Shown here in pieces: positions 39,915-48,231 of a DNA stretch of 48,620 nucleotides. The DNA is from JAAZMX01 sp035388025. Its GTDB lineage: Bacteria > Patescibacteriota > Patescibacteriia > UBA2196 > GWA2-42-15. The stretch's first letter is position 1. Each line of letters begins with the position of its first letter. The stretch spans positions 1 through 48,620 of the forward strand of contig DAOOPA010000001.1 in NCBI GenBank assembly GCA_035388025.1, given 5' to 3'. Position numbers and translations under genes: made by a program. The notes beneath the pieces were generated by a model. The model was not told the DNA's origin. It searched no databases and was given only the letters and a program-made list of their open reading frames with translations.

Positions 39915-40370
39915 ATGAAGATCGTGGTAGATACAAATATTTTGATGGATGCCTGGAGCGATGATTTTAATTATGCCAGAAAAATTGTGGATGCGGTGAT
40001 TTCGGGTGAAATTCAGGCGGTAGCGTCGCATAAAATTTGGCGGGAATATCAGTTAATTTTGGAGCGGCTGGTGAATGATGAAAAACATTATGAATTGGCC
40101 AATAGATTTTTTCAGGCAGTAGAGATGGTGGAAGTGAGGCGACGGGTGAGCGTGGTAAAATATGACCGCGATGATAATAAATTTTTTGCCTGCGCGGAAG
40201 AAGCAGGAGCCAAATATATTATTTCCAATGATATGCACCTGATAGAGGTGGGGGAGTATAAAGGAATAAGGGCAATGAAGCCAAAGGATTTTTGGTTGGA
40301 ATATGAGAAGGAGGGGAAAGATGATGGAGATGATTGGAAAAGTTTGATGAAAGGGATATTGGGAAAATAA
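39915..40370 (+). CDS. PIN-domain ribonuclease-like protein (151 aa)
   Basis: PIN domains cleave RNA, mostly as toxin parts of VapBC-type modules. The first acidic site is VVDTN (residues 4-8), another is in the YDRDDNKFFACAEEAGAKYIISND segment (about 82-105). It matches the PIN family annotated as a putative toxin component. No antitoxin gene is adjacent: neighbours are ychF and an ABC exporter. It may be a solitary PIN protein with another role. The C-terminal 20 residues are charged. Confidence 0.85.
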   Translation: MKIVVDTNILMDAWSDDFNYARKIVDAVISGEIQAVASHKIWREYQLILERLVNDEKHYELANRFFQAVEMVEVRRRVSVVKYDRDDNKFFACAEEAGAKYIISNDMHLIEVGEYKGIRAMKPKDFWLEYEKEGKDDGDDWKSLMKGILGK

Positions 40371-40401
40371 AAAATTAAAAATTAAAAATTAAAATTTTGG
40401 T

Positions 40402-40418
40402 ATTCCGCTTCGCGGGAT
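40402..40418. repeat. GC palindromic repeat, copy of 21573
   Basis: ATTCCGC-TTC-GCGGGAT preceded by TTGGT and followed by GGA. Confidence 0.7.
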
Positions 40419-40481
40419 GGACTTATATAATTTTACATTTTGAATTGTCATTTTGATTTTTGAGATTTACATTTTTAATTA

Positions 40482-40515
40482 TAAAACCGTCTTAATAGAT
40501 GTTAGGACGGTTTTT
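40482..40515. terminator. Bidirectional terminator between the PIN and ABC exporter genes
   Basis: AAAACCGTCTTA and TAGGACGGTTTTT pair around a loop of about 8 nt, with A and T runs on each side. Confidence 0.88.
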
Positions 40516-40549
40516 GGTTGGCATATTGGATTGGCGTGAATTTGCAGTA

Positions 40550-42322
40550 TTATTTCAATTCGCCGACAGACTGGAGGTGAAGGAGTTCGGTGTAAATACC
40601 ATCTTTATTTTTAAGCAGTTCTTCATGCGAGCCGGCTTCGGCGATGCGGCCGTCTTTGATGACAAAAATTTTGTCAGCGTTAATGACAGTAGAGAGCCGG
40701 TGGGCGATGATAATCATGGTTTGTTTTCTGGAAATTTGTTCGATGGATTTCTGGATCAGGCGTTCAGAGTGGGTGTCTAAGTTACTAGTAGCTTCATCAA
40801 AAATGAGAATATCCGGAGCGGAGAGAATGGCCCGGGCGATGCCAACGCGTTGTTTCTGCCCGCCGGAAAGTTTGATGCCGCGTTCGCCGACCAGCGTTTC
40901 ATAGCCGTTATCTAAAATATTCACAAAATCAACATTGGCAGTTTTGGCCGCCGCGGCGATCTCTTGGTCGGTGGCATGGGGTTTGCCATAGGCGATATTT
41001 TCTTTGAGAGAGGTATTAAAAACCTCCACATCTTGGGGCACGATGGCCAAGTGGGCGCGATATCGGTAGAGATCATAGTCGCGAATATTTTGGCCGTCGA
41101 CCAAAATAGCGCCTTCGGTCGGGTCATAGTGACGATAGAGCAGTTTGACTATAGTTGACTTGCCGCCGCCAGAAGGACCGACGAGGGCGACAGTTTCACC
41201 GGGATTGATTTTGAAGTTGATATTTTTTAAGGCTTGGAATTTGCTGTCTTGATGATAAGAAAAAGAGATATCATGAAATTCTATTTGGCCTTTTAGTCGT
41301 GGGAGATCTTTGTTTTTTGGCTGATTGACCAGAGAGGGTTGTTCTTGAAGCAGTCCGGTAATGCGTTCAACGCCGGTGGAATTTTCAATCAGGCGATCGT
41401 AGGTACGCGAAAGTCGGAAGAGCGCGTGATAAGCGGTTTCAGAAAGAGTGATGAAAAAAACCAAACTACCGACAGTGATGGCACCTTGCCAAGCAAAATA
41501 GGCGCTCAAAAGGATGACGCTAACACGCCCAAGGTCGACAATAACACTACGGAGGAGATTATAGTTTAAAACAATCGGCCACTCAATATTTTCCAGGGAG
41601 GCGATATTATTCCTGATATTTTTATATTTTTTGGTTTCATTTTTTTCCTGAACAAAAGATTGAACGGTATAAATATTAATAATCGATTGACCCAAGATGC
41701 CAGCGGCGTTTTCATATTCTTCGTGGCGATGGGTGCGCAGGGGGTTGGTGATTTTGTTCATTTTTAGAGTGACGATAATAAAGATTGGAATAAAGACGAT
41801 GAAAACAAGAGAAACCTGCCAGCTGAAATAGAGCATGGAGAAAAAAGTAAAAAGAATTTGAGTGACAGTCGGAAAGAACTCCCAGGAAGCATTGCTCATG
41901 AGCTCAGAGAGTCGGTCCACGCCGCGCTGGACTTTCATGATTTTATTGCCGGTATTTTCTTTTTCGTGATAACCGAGTGAGAGGGAAACCAATTTTTTTT
42001 GGAGGTCAATCGGCAGTTGATATTCAATTAAGATAAGAAAGTCAAAGATTTTTTTGTCTTTAAAATAATGAACTAAAGTGACAAAAACATCAGTGGCGAG
42101 CATGAGACAAATGAGAGATAAAAGTTTTAAAAATTCAATGTTTTTACCGTTGGTTAAAAGGTCAATAATTAGTTTCATGAAGTAGGGACTAATGAGGCGC
42201 AGTAATTCAAACACACTAATCATAGCAGAAAGCCAGATTATTTTTTTCTGGAACGGCTGGAGGATGGACCAGAGTCGAAGCCAGAATTCTTTGGTGATGA
42301 CGTTTTTAGTGAAGTTGTTCAT
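40550..42322 (-). CDS. ABC exporter, fused permease-ATPase (MsbA-like, 590 aa)
   Basis: A homodimeric half-transporter. About six membrane helices are in residues 20-330. The ATPase follows with Walker A GPSGGGKST (about 385-393), signature LSGGQKQR (about 485-492), Walker B ILIFDEATS (about 506-514) and the H-loop IIAHRLST (about 538-545). Substrate unknown: lipid, peptide or drug. It has no C39 peptidase domain. No RiPP precursor is nearby; the radical SAM operon is 20 kb away. Monocistronic, convergent with the PIN gene. Confidence 0.93.
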   Translation of the reverse strand: MNNFTKNVITKEFWLRLWSILQPFQKKIIWLSAMISVFELLRLISPYFMKLIIDLLTNGKNIEFLKLLSLICLMLATDVFVTLVHYFKDKKIFDFLILIEYQLPIDLQKKLVSLSLGYHEKENTGNKIMKVQRGVDRLSELMSNASWEFFPTVTQILFTFFSMLYFSWQVSLVFIVFIPIFIIVTLKMNKITNPLRTHRHEEYENAAGILGQSIINIYTVQSFVQEKNETKKYKNIRNNIASLENIEWPIVLNYNLLRSVIVDLGRVSVILLSAYFAWQGAITVGSLVFFITLSETAYHALFRLSRTYDRLIENSTGVERITGLLQEQPSLVNQPKNKDLPRLKGQIEFHDISFSYHQDSKFQALKNINFKINPGETVALVGPSGGGKSTIVKLLYRHYDPTEGAILVDGQNIRDYDLYRYRAHLAIVPQDVEVFNTSLKENIAYGKPHATDQEIAAAAKTANVDFVNILDNGYETLVGERGIKLSGGQKQRVGIARAILSAPDILIFDEATSNLDTHSERLIQKSIEQISRKQTMIIIAHRLSTVINADKIFVIKDGRIAEAGSHEELLKNKDGIYTELLHLQSVGELK

Positions 42323-42379
42323 AAAAGCATTAAATCATTAAAACACAGAAACAGGAACGAAATAAACAGAAATAAAATA

Positions 42380-42424
42380 GAAATTTATTGTTTCATTGTT
42401 AAATTGTTCCATTGTTAAATTGTT
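42380..42424. repeat. AT-rich repeat (ATTGTTAAATTGTT type)
   Basis: Tandem units TTGTTTCATTGTTAAATTG and TTCCATTGTTAAATTGTT between the ABC exporter start and the folD stop. Copies occur at 26760-26820 and 47270-47320. Confidence 0.7.
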
Positions 42425-43253
42425 GGTGAAGTTTTAGCGTATTTTGAAGCAGGATCGCGATGGTGATCGGGCCGACGCCGCCGGGAACGGGGGTAATGGC
42501 GGAGCAAAGACCTTTAACTTGGTGAAAATCAACATCGCCGACGGTTTTGTTATTGAGTTTATTGATGCCGATATCAATGACAATGGCCCCGGGTTTAAGA
42601 TATTTTTGAGTGATAAATTTTGGTTGGCCGATGGCGACGATGACAATATCAGCTTGGTTGGTTTTAGCGGCTAGGTTTTTGGTGGCGCGGTCATAGATAG
42701 CAATTTGTCGGCATTTATTTTTCAGATAGTAGTAAATTGGCAAGCCGGCGATTTGACTTTTACCGATGACCGCGACGGATTTATTTTTTAGATTTGTTTT
42801 CAGAGAGTTGAGGATGGTGGCCGCGGCGCAGGCAGTAGCGGGGAGGACAACTGGTTTTTGACCGGCCGACAGCAGGGACAAGTTTTCTGGGTGGATACCG
42901 TCGGCGTCTTTTCTGGGGTCAATGGTAGAGATAATTTTGTCAGTATTAAATTTTTTGGGTAGAGGAAGCTGGACTAAAATAGCCGAGACGGAAGGGTCTT
43001 GGTTGAGTTTTTTGATAAGATCCAAAATTTTTGTTTGACTAGCAGAAGCGGGAAAAAGATACTTTTGGAAGTTAATACCAACATCTTTGGCGCGTTTTTC
43101 TTTGAGGGAAACATAGAGGCGGGAGGCTGGGTTATTACCAATTAGAATTACAGCCAAGACTGGCTTCTGATTTTTGGGGAGCTTGGAAATTTGTTTTTTA
43201 AGACCGGCGAGAATTGTGCCGGCGATTTTTTTACCATCTATTATTTTGGTCAT
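42399..43253 (-). CDS. folD: Methylenetetrahydrofolate dehydrogenase/cyclohydrolase FolD (284 aa)
   Basis: Interconverts methylene-, methenyl- and formyl-tetrahydrofolate. The N-terminus has PVLAVILIGNNPASRLYVSLKEKRAKDVGI (residues 25-54), with the catalytic Lys in the YVSLKEK segment. SVAVIGKSQIAGLP (about 158-171) is the NADP-binding loop. The C-terminus ends with ITPVPGGVGPITIAILLQNT. Single-carbon metabolism partner of glyA at 43803, 550 bases away on the same strand. Confidence 0.95.
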   Translation of the reverse strand: MTKIIDGKKIAGTILAGLKKQISKLPKNQKPVLAVILIGNNPASRLYVSLKEKRAKDVGINFQKYLFPASASQTKILDLIKKLNQDPSVSAILVQLPLPKKFNTDKIISTIDPRKDADGIHPENLSLLSAGQKPVVLPATACAAATILNSLKTNLKNKSVAVIGKSQIAGLPIYYYLKNKCRQIAIYDRATKNLAAKTNQADIVIVAIGQPKFITQKYLKPGAIVIDIGINKLNNKTVGDVDFHQVKGLCSAITPVPGGVGPITIAILLQNTLKLHQQFNNGTI

Positions 43254-43341
43254 GAAACTAATTATAGCGATTTTTTAGGGAAAAGCAAGGAAAAAGAGAG
43301 AGTAACTAGTAAATTGTAACTAGTAACTAGTAAATTGGGGC

Positions 43342-43370
43342 TTGATTTTTTTGAGGGGGGGGGGTAGAAT
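43342..43370 (+). promoter_or_regulatory. Putative promoter with a G10 spacer tract
   Basis: TTGATT (43342-43347), a 17-base spacer and TAGAAT (43365-43370). The spacer contains ten consecutive G (43355-43364), next to the -10 box. In an AT-rich genome this is a striking homopolymer. Changes in G number by slippage would alter -35/-10 spacing and expression of the 85-aa ORF. Confidence 0.65.
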
Positions 43371-43399
43371 TAAAGTATGATTAATTAATAAAATTTTTT

Positions 43400-43657
43400 A
43401 TGGGAAATAGATTGGGCGGTAGGGTGTCAGAGGGCTTTCTTTGGGATACAGAAGAAATACCAGCTGGGAATACTGGGTTGACTGCACCTGATGGGCGGTT
43501 TTATCCGTTTAAAGACGGAGAACTTTTAGTTCTTGAAAAGATAGGACAGGGGCCAGATCGAAAACCATATATAGTTTTGAAGGATGGGATAAAAGTGCCA
43601 GCAGAAGTTTGGATTGAAAAGTATAATAAAGAGCAAGAAAAAGAGAGAGAAGAATAA
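43400..43657 (+). CDS. Hypothetical soluble protein (85 aa)
   Basis: I do not recognise the family. No signal peptide or membrane segment. Visible short motifs: LTAPDGRFYPFKDGELLVLEKI, rich in strands, and a charged C-terminal helix (EKYNKEQEKEREE). ATG 43400 has no SD. It is a single-gene unit with a promoter carrying a G10 tract and a strong terminator 12 bases after its stop. Confidence 0.65.
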   Translation: MGNRLGGRVSEGFLWDTEEIPAGNTGLTAPDGRFYPFKDGELLVLEKIGQGPDRKPYIVLKDGIKVPAEVWIEKYNKEQEKEREE

Positions 43658-43669
43658 TGCGTTTTGTTG

Positions 43670-43697
43670 AAAAGGGCTCCCTGTGGAGCTCTTTTTT
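43670..43697 (+). terminator. Terminator of the 85-aa gene
   Basis: AAAAGGGCTCC and GGAGCTCTTTTTT pair around CTGT. Confidence 0.93.
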
Positions 43698-43721
43698 GTA
43701 TTATTGATAATAAAAAAAGAC

Positions 43722-43737
43722 GACACGTCGACGTGTC
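43722..43737. repeat. Perfect 16-bp palindrome
   Basis: GACACGTCGACGTGTC is a perfect palindrome containing a SalI-like GTCGAC centre, between two convergent genes. It may be an operator, a chance site or part of a repeat. Confidence 0.5.
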
Positions 43738-43774
43738 ACCTTCAGTTTGATATTGGGTGAGGAATTAATCATCG

Positions 43775-43797
43775 GGCTCCAAGTCAAACTTGGAGCC
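43775..43797 (-). repeat. Hairpin 3' of glyA
   Basis: GGCTCCAAG and CTTGGAGCC form a perfect 9-bp stem with a 5-nt loop, six bases past the glyA stop. No T tract follows, so it is a 3' stabiliser or a repeat rather than a classical terminator. Confidence 0.6.
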
Positions 43798-43802
43798 AAC
43801 CA

Positions 43803-45068
43803 CTAGATTCCTGGTACTGGGAATTTGGAACACATAGCCTCAACTTCAGATTTGATTTGGGCGAGCTTTTGCTCGTCGCTATGGTTTTGGAACGCGGCGA
43901 TAATCCAATGGGCGATTTTTTGCATTTCTTCTTCTTTCATGCCACGGGTGGTAGCGGCTGGAGTGCCGAGACGAATACCAGAGGGGCGGAGTGGGGGATT
44001 GGGATCATCAGGAATGATTTGTTTATTGACGGTGATAGAAATTTTGTCCAAAGTTTTTTCCGCTTCAGTACCGTCAAGATTAAAGCTCTTAACGGTGTTA
44101 ATGACGAGCATATGATTGTCGGTGCCGTTGGTGATGAGTTTGATATGATTATCCAAAAATACTTGGGCGAGGGTTTTGGCGTTAATTAAAATTTGTTGGG
44201 CATATTTTTTGAATTCCGGTTGAAGGGCTTTGCCCAAAGCGACGGCGATAGCGGCGATGGTGTGCATGTGCGGACCGCCCTGGAGGCCGGGGAAAACAGA
44301 TTTATCAATTTGCTTGGCGTATTTTTCTTTGCATAAAATCAGGCCGGCGCGTGGACCGCGGAGGGATTTGTGGGTGGTGGTGGTCATAATATCAAAACCA
44401 AAATCCAGAGGATTTTTCATCGCATCACCGGCAATCAAACCACCAATGTGGGACATATCAGCCATAGTCAGGGCGCCAACTTCGTCAGCGATTTTTTTGA
44501 ATTCGGCGTAATCGAGATCACGGGGATAGGAAGTATAGCCGCAGAGAATTATTTTTGGCTTATATTCTAAGGCTAGGCGACGTAACTCTTCGAAATCAAT
44601 ACGGCCGTTTTCTTCGGGGATGGTTTTATAGCGGATGAAATTAAAAATAGCACCCATGTGCGAAACCGGGGCGCCATGAGTGAGATGGCCGCCGTGTGAC
44701 AGATCCATGCCGAGAATCGTGCCGCCAGGTTGGCAGAAAGCCAGATAAACTGCTTGGTTCATGGGTGAACCGGACAGGGCTTGGACATTGGCGTGCTCGG
44801 CGCGAAAAAGTTTCTTGGCGCGCTCAATGGCCAAAGTTTCCACGATGTCAGTAAATTCCTGACCGCCATAGTAGCGGCGGCCGGGATAGCCTTCGGAATA
44901 TTTATTGGTGAGAATGGAGCCATTAGCGGCAAAGACTTCTGGCCAGGTGTAGTTTTCAGAAGGGATGAGCTCAATACCTTTGTGTTCACGCTTTTCTTCG
45001 CCTTGAATGGCGGCGTAAATTTCTGGGTCGTTGGATTGAAGTTGGGAGAGGTTGCTTTGAAAATTCAT
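43803..45068 (-). CDS. glyA: Serine hydroxymethyltransferase GlyA (421 aa)
   Basis: PLP enzyme converting serine and tetrahydrofolate to glycine and methylene-THF. Signature segments: ELIPSENYTWPEV (about 34-46), NKYSEGYPGRRYYGG (about 54-68), and the PLP-lysine region TTTTHKSLRGPRAG (about 228-241). Length is normal. It pairs functionally with folD. Downstream gene is a hairpin with no T tract. Confidence 0.97.
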   Translation of the reverse strand: MNFQSNLSQLQSNDPEIYAAIQGEEKREHKGIELIPSENYTWPEVFAANGSILTNKYSEGYPGRRYYGGQEFTDIVETLAIERAKKLFRAEHANVQALSGSPMNQAVYLAFCQPGGTILGMDLSHGGHLTHGAPVSHMGAIFNFIRYKTIPEENGRIDFEELRRLALEYKPKIILCGYTSYPRDLDYAEFKKIADEVGALTMADMSHIGGLIAGDAMKNPLDFGFDIMTTTTHKSLRGPRAGLILCKEKYAKQIDKSVFPGLQGGPHMHTIAAIAVALGKALQPEFKKYAQQILINAKTLAQVFLDNHIKLITNGTDNHMLVINTVKSFNLDGTEAEKTLDKISITVNKQIIPDDPNPPLRPSGIRLGTPAATTRGMKEEEMQKIAHWIIAAFQNHSDEQKLAQIKSEVEAMCSKFPVPGI

Positions 45069-45101
45069 GAATTTAGAATTATGAATAATGAATTATGGAA
45101 A

Positions 45102-45587
45102 TTAGTGATAGAGTTTTTTATAGGCGGCAATGGTGGGTTTGATATTTGGGGAACAATCTTTGGGTAGATGGTTAATATCAAACCATTGCATAGCCAGTAT
45201 CTCTTTGCCAGGTCGGAGTTTTTGGTTGATGGTAGCAAGATAGTGAATAAGTAAAATTAACTCTGGTTGTTCTTGACCGGTTTCTGGTTTTTCTTGCCAG
45301 AGAGCCAGTGTTGGCAATTCTCCGATGATTTTTACCTTGACTCCGATTTCTTCTTTGGCCTCGCGGAGGGCATTTTCTTTTAAGTTCCAGCCTTTGAGAA
45401 GTTTGCCACCACAAAATTTCCATCTTAGTTTTTTGAGTGGCTTATCGCCATGTTTAACCAAAAGGGTTTGGAGTTTGCCAGCATTCTTTTGAATAATAAC
45501 CGCCCCGGAAGCAATCATGGTTTTAAAAATTCCAATTTCACTGGCTTTGGTCAAATTAATATTTTGCGGATTGTGGAGTTTTTTCAT
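45102..45587 (-). CDS. Nudix hydrolase (161 aa)
   Basis: The Nudix box is at about residues 60-82: CGGKLLKG, then NLKENALREAKEEIGVKV. The REAKEE core is intact, but the Glu seven residues after the first Gly is Trp. No zinc ribbon is present. Substrate unknown. It is 33 bases upstream of glyA on the same strand and may share its transcript. Confidence 0.85.
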   Translation of the reverse strand: MKKLHNPQNINLTKASEIGIFKTMIASGAVIIQKNAGKLQTLLVKHGDKPLKKLRWKFCGGKLLKGWNLKENALREAKEEIGVKVKIIGELPTLALWQEKPETGQEQPELILLIHYLATINQKLRPGKEILAMQWFDINHLPKDCSPNIKPTIAAYKKLYH

Positions 45588-45605
45588 GGAGTTATAGTAG
45601 CAAAT

Positions 45606-47210
45606 TTAGAGGGTTTTGACCATGTAGGTATTGTCTAGATGATAGCCGAGTTTTTTGTAATAGCCACGGACGCCGATGCCCGAGATGACGGAAATTTTTT
45701 GATAATGTTTTTGTCGAGCGACTTTTTCCGCTTGGGCAAGAAGTTTTTTACCAAGACCAGCGTGTTGGATTTTACCTTTTTGATCGAGAGGAACCATTTC
45801 GCCGTAGGTGTGAAGTTCGCGGAGAAGGCAGGCATGTAGGTTGGTAGGGTTGTAGGTTGGCAGGAAGAGGCGACAAAAAGCGTAAAGGATTTTTTGGTCA
45901 GGGGATTCGTAACTCAAGAAATATTCGGTACCACTAGTAACAGAGTAGGTTCGGATAAATAGTTTTTGTTTTTTTATATTTTTATATTCTTGTGTTCTTG
46001 CGGAATGTCCCGCTTCGCGACAACGAATACATTGACAGGTAAGACCTTGTTTATCCATGATAAATTTTATTTCCTGACGGAGATTGGTGATTTTGTTGCC
46101 GGCAATGATGGATTCTTCGGGAATATCGCGGATAATGCGAATGAGACGCACCCAGGGCGGGGTGATTAATTTGATTTTAATAATCAAGTCGGTTAAAGTT
46201 TTTTTTGAATAGGCACGCCAGCGGCCAGCCCGCCACCACTTGTAAAGTAAAGAACCTTCGGCGACAACGCAAGGATAAATTTTGAGTTGATCCGGTTGGA
46301 AACGTGGATCAGAATAGATTTTTTTAAACATTGCCAGATCTTTGGCCGGAGTAGAACCAGGGAGATTCAACATCAGGTGATAGGTGATTTTGAAACCAAA
46401 CTGACGGAGCAGGGCAGTGGCGTGAATAGTTTCGACTATTAGGTGGCCGCGCTTATTTAATTTCAAAATTTGATCATCAAGATGCTGGACACCGATTTCC
46501 ACGCGCGTGCAACCGAGGAGGCGCATAGTTTGTAATTCCTCTTTAGTAATATAGTCGGGACGGGTTTCCAGGGTGAGACCAATAATACGGTTGGCAACGG
46601 ATTCATTTTTGGTTTGTTCGCGAATCAATTTTTTTTGCAATAAGACAATATTTTTGGGCACAAGATTTTGTGCCCCTACCGATTTTTTGTTTTTAGGAAA
46701 ATCATTGGCGGCGCGGAAACATTCTTTAATAAACCAGAGTTGATAATTCTTTGGATAATATGACCAAGTGCCACCGAGCACAATCAATTCTAATTTGTCA
46801 GTGGTGTGGCCATTGTTTTGGAGGGCGCGCAAACGCATTTGGACTTGTTCGTAGGGGTTGAATTTACAAAGAACAGCGCGCATCACCGCCGGTTCGTTTT
46901 TGAGGTAGCTGACCGGCATTTGGTCCTGATGGGGACAATAGGCGCAAGTGCCGGGACAGGGGTGGGGTTTGGTCAAAACAGTGACCGCGGCAATGCCGGA
47001 AAGGGTGCGAATTTTGCGTTTGCGAAGAATTTTTTCCAGAGAGGCATTAGTCTTTTTTTGCGCCCGATATGCTAAAAGTAATTCACTATTGGTGGGTGGC
47101 TCAGCAAGATTAAATTGTTTGGCAAACCTTCTTTTAATCACGGATAAATCATCGCCTGGCGCGGGTGGGTTTTTGAGGAGATATTTAATTAGTTCGTGGG
47201 AAATGGACAT
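45606..47210 (-). CDS. Elp3-family radical SAM and acetyltransferase protein (534 aa)
   Basis: Elp3 makes cm5U at wobble U34 of tRNA. The radical SAM motif is HPCPGTCAYC (Cys near 80-87), and GCTRVEIGVQHLDDQILKLNKRGH (about 223-246) is Elp3-specific. The GNAT-type acetyltransferase domain is at about 430-534 (HTYGEMVPL, KIQHAGLGKKLLAQAEKVAR). An in-frame GGTAGG-type repeat codes for LPTYNPTNLHAC (about 450), and a GC palindrome near 46005 codes for part of the Cys-rich linker. I start at ATG 47210 in MSISHELIKYL; the upstream frame begins with TTG. Bacterial Elp3 is rare. A Trm9-like gene is divergent next to it. Confidence 0.88.
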   Translation of the reverse strand: MSISHELIKYLLKNPPAPGDDLSVIKRRFAKQFNLAEPPTNSELLLAYRAQKKTNASLEKILRKRKIRTLSGIAAVTVLTKPHPCPGTCAYCPHQDQMPVSYLKNEPAVMRAVLCKFNPYEQVQMRLRALQNNGHTTDKLELIVLGGTWSYYPKNYQLWFIKECFRAANDFPKNKKSVGAQNLVPKNIVLLQKKLIREQTKNESVANRIIGLTLETRPDYITKEELQTMRLLGCTRVEIGVQHLDDQILKLNKRGHLIVETIHATALLRQFGFKITYHLMLNLPGSTPAKDLAMFKKIYSDPRFQPDQLKIYPCVVAEGSLLYKWWRAGRWRAYSKKTLTDLIIKIKLITPPWVRLIRIIRDIPEESIIAGNKITNLRQEIKFIMDKQGLTCQCIRCREAGHSARTQEYKNIKKQKLFIRTYSVTSGTEYFLSYESPDQKILYAFCRLFLPTYNPTNLHACLLRELHTYGEMVPLDQKGKIQHAGLGKKLLAQAEKVARQKHYQKISVISGIGVRGYYKKLGYHLDNTYMVKTL

Positions 47211-47269
47211 AGTGAGGTAATTATACAAGGGAGGGGCGGGAAGTCAATTATAAAATTAGTAACTGGTAA

Positions 47270-47325
47270 CTAAAAAATTGTTAAATTATTTCATTGTTAA
47301 ATTGTTGTATTGTTGATTGAGTTTT
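47270..47325. repeat. AT-rich repeat between elp3 and the methyltransferase
   Basis: ATTGTTAAATTATTTCATTG and AAATTGTTGTATTGTTG units, preceded by AGTAACTGGTAACTA. It fills the divergent promoter region. Confidence 0.65.
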
Positions 47326-47359
47326 GAGTTTTGGGATGATTGTGTTAGATTGAAAATAT

Positions 47360-48112
47360 ATGAACAATGAACAAGCCAAAAGAATAATGGAAATTAGCAA
47401 AAATACCTATGAGATGATCTCAGAGGATTTTTCGGCGACGAGAAATAGAGTCTGGCCGGAGATGGAAATTTTGGTGAAAAAATATGTTCGGTCAGGCATG
47501 AAGGTGTTGGATTTGGGATGCGGAAATGGGAGATTGGCGGGGATTTTGCCGGAGGTACGATATATTGGGGTTGATGGTTGCGAGATGCTGGCAGAAAAAG
47601 CAAAGAAGATTTATGATTTAAGATTTAAGAATTATGAATTTAAGATTTTGGATATGTTGGAGTTGGAGAAGTTGGGAGAAAAAGATTTTGATGTAGTGTT
47701 TATGTTTGCCAGTCTCAACCATGTTGCCAGTGAGAAAAATAGGCGGAAAGTTTTGGAAGATGTAAAAAATATTTTGAAGCCGGGAGGGATATTAATTATG
47801 ACGAATTGGAATATGTGGCGTATTGGTGCAGGGAAGGGTGTCTGGAGGTATAAGTTAAAAATTCCAAGCACCAAATCCAAAATTAAAAATTATGGTTTAG
47901 GGTTTCGGGATGTGATGACGGTGTGGCAGAGTGGAGATAAAAAAAAACAGGGAGAACTTTATTATCGGGCGTTTGGATTGAAGGAGCTGAAAGGATTATT
48001 AGATAAGACAGGATTTGTGATGATGGAGAATTATTATTCGCTAGAGGGAGAGAAAGCACAGTGGTGGAAGGGGAAAAATATTGTGACGGTGGGGAGGTCG
48101 GTAGGCGAGTAG
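47360..48112 (+). CDS. Trm9-like SAM-dependent methyltransferase (250 aa)
   Basis: A class I methyltransferase. Motif I is VLDLGCGNGR (about residues 51-60), with GVDGCEMLAEKA next and LKPGGILIMTNW (about 138-149) later. The N-terminal segment YEMISEDFSATRNRVWPEME (about 17-36) follows the YDxIAxxFSxTRxxxWP pattern of Trm9/ALKBH8 tRNA-U34 methyltransferases. Trm9 converts cm5U to mcm5U downstream of Elp3, and an Elp3 gene is divergent next to it. Three in-frame AT repeats are seen (near residues 78-95 and 165-175). The family assignment is likely; the reaction is inferred. Confidence 0.72.
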   Translation: MNNEQAKRIMEISKNTYEMISEDFSATRNRVWPEMEILVKKYVRSGMKVLDLGCGNGRLAGILPEVRYIGVDGCEMLAEKAKKIYDLRFKNYEFKILDMLELEKLGEKDFDVVFMFASLNHVASEKNRRKVLEDVKNILKPGGILIMTNWNMWRIGAGKGVWRYKLKIPSTKSKIKNYGLGFRDVMTVWQSGDKKKQGELYYRAFGLKELKGLLDKTGFVMMENYYSLEGEKAQWWKGKNIVTVGRSVGE

Positions 48113-48192
48113 GAATAAGATTTATGATTTAGGATTTATGAATAATGCAAATTAGATTTTAGAAATTAGAATATTGAATATTGGGATATTAG

Positions 48193-48219
48193 AAAACGAG
48201 CGGGGTGGCTCGTTTTTTA
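48193..48219. terminator. Bidirectional terminator after the methyltransferase
   Basis: AAAACGAGC and GCTCGTTTT pair around GGGGTG, followed by TT. Confidence 0.88.
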
Positions 48220-48231
48220 AAATAATTATTT

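Noticed and set aside
39915..40370. VapBC-type toxin-antitoxin pair
   Set aside because: No antitoxin-like small gene is adjacent to the PIN gene, so a TA module is not supported.
43857..44189. Antisense open frame of 110 codons inside glyA
   Set aside because: It lies fully within the conserved glyA gene on the opposite strand and has no SD or promoter, so it is a mirror frame.
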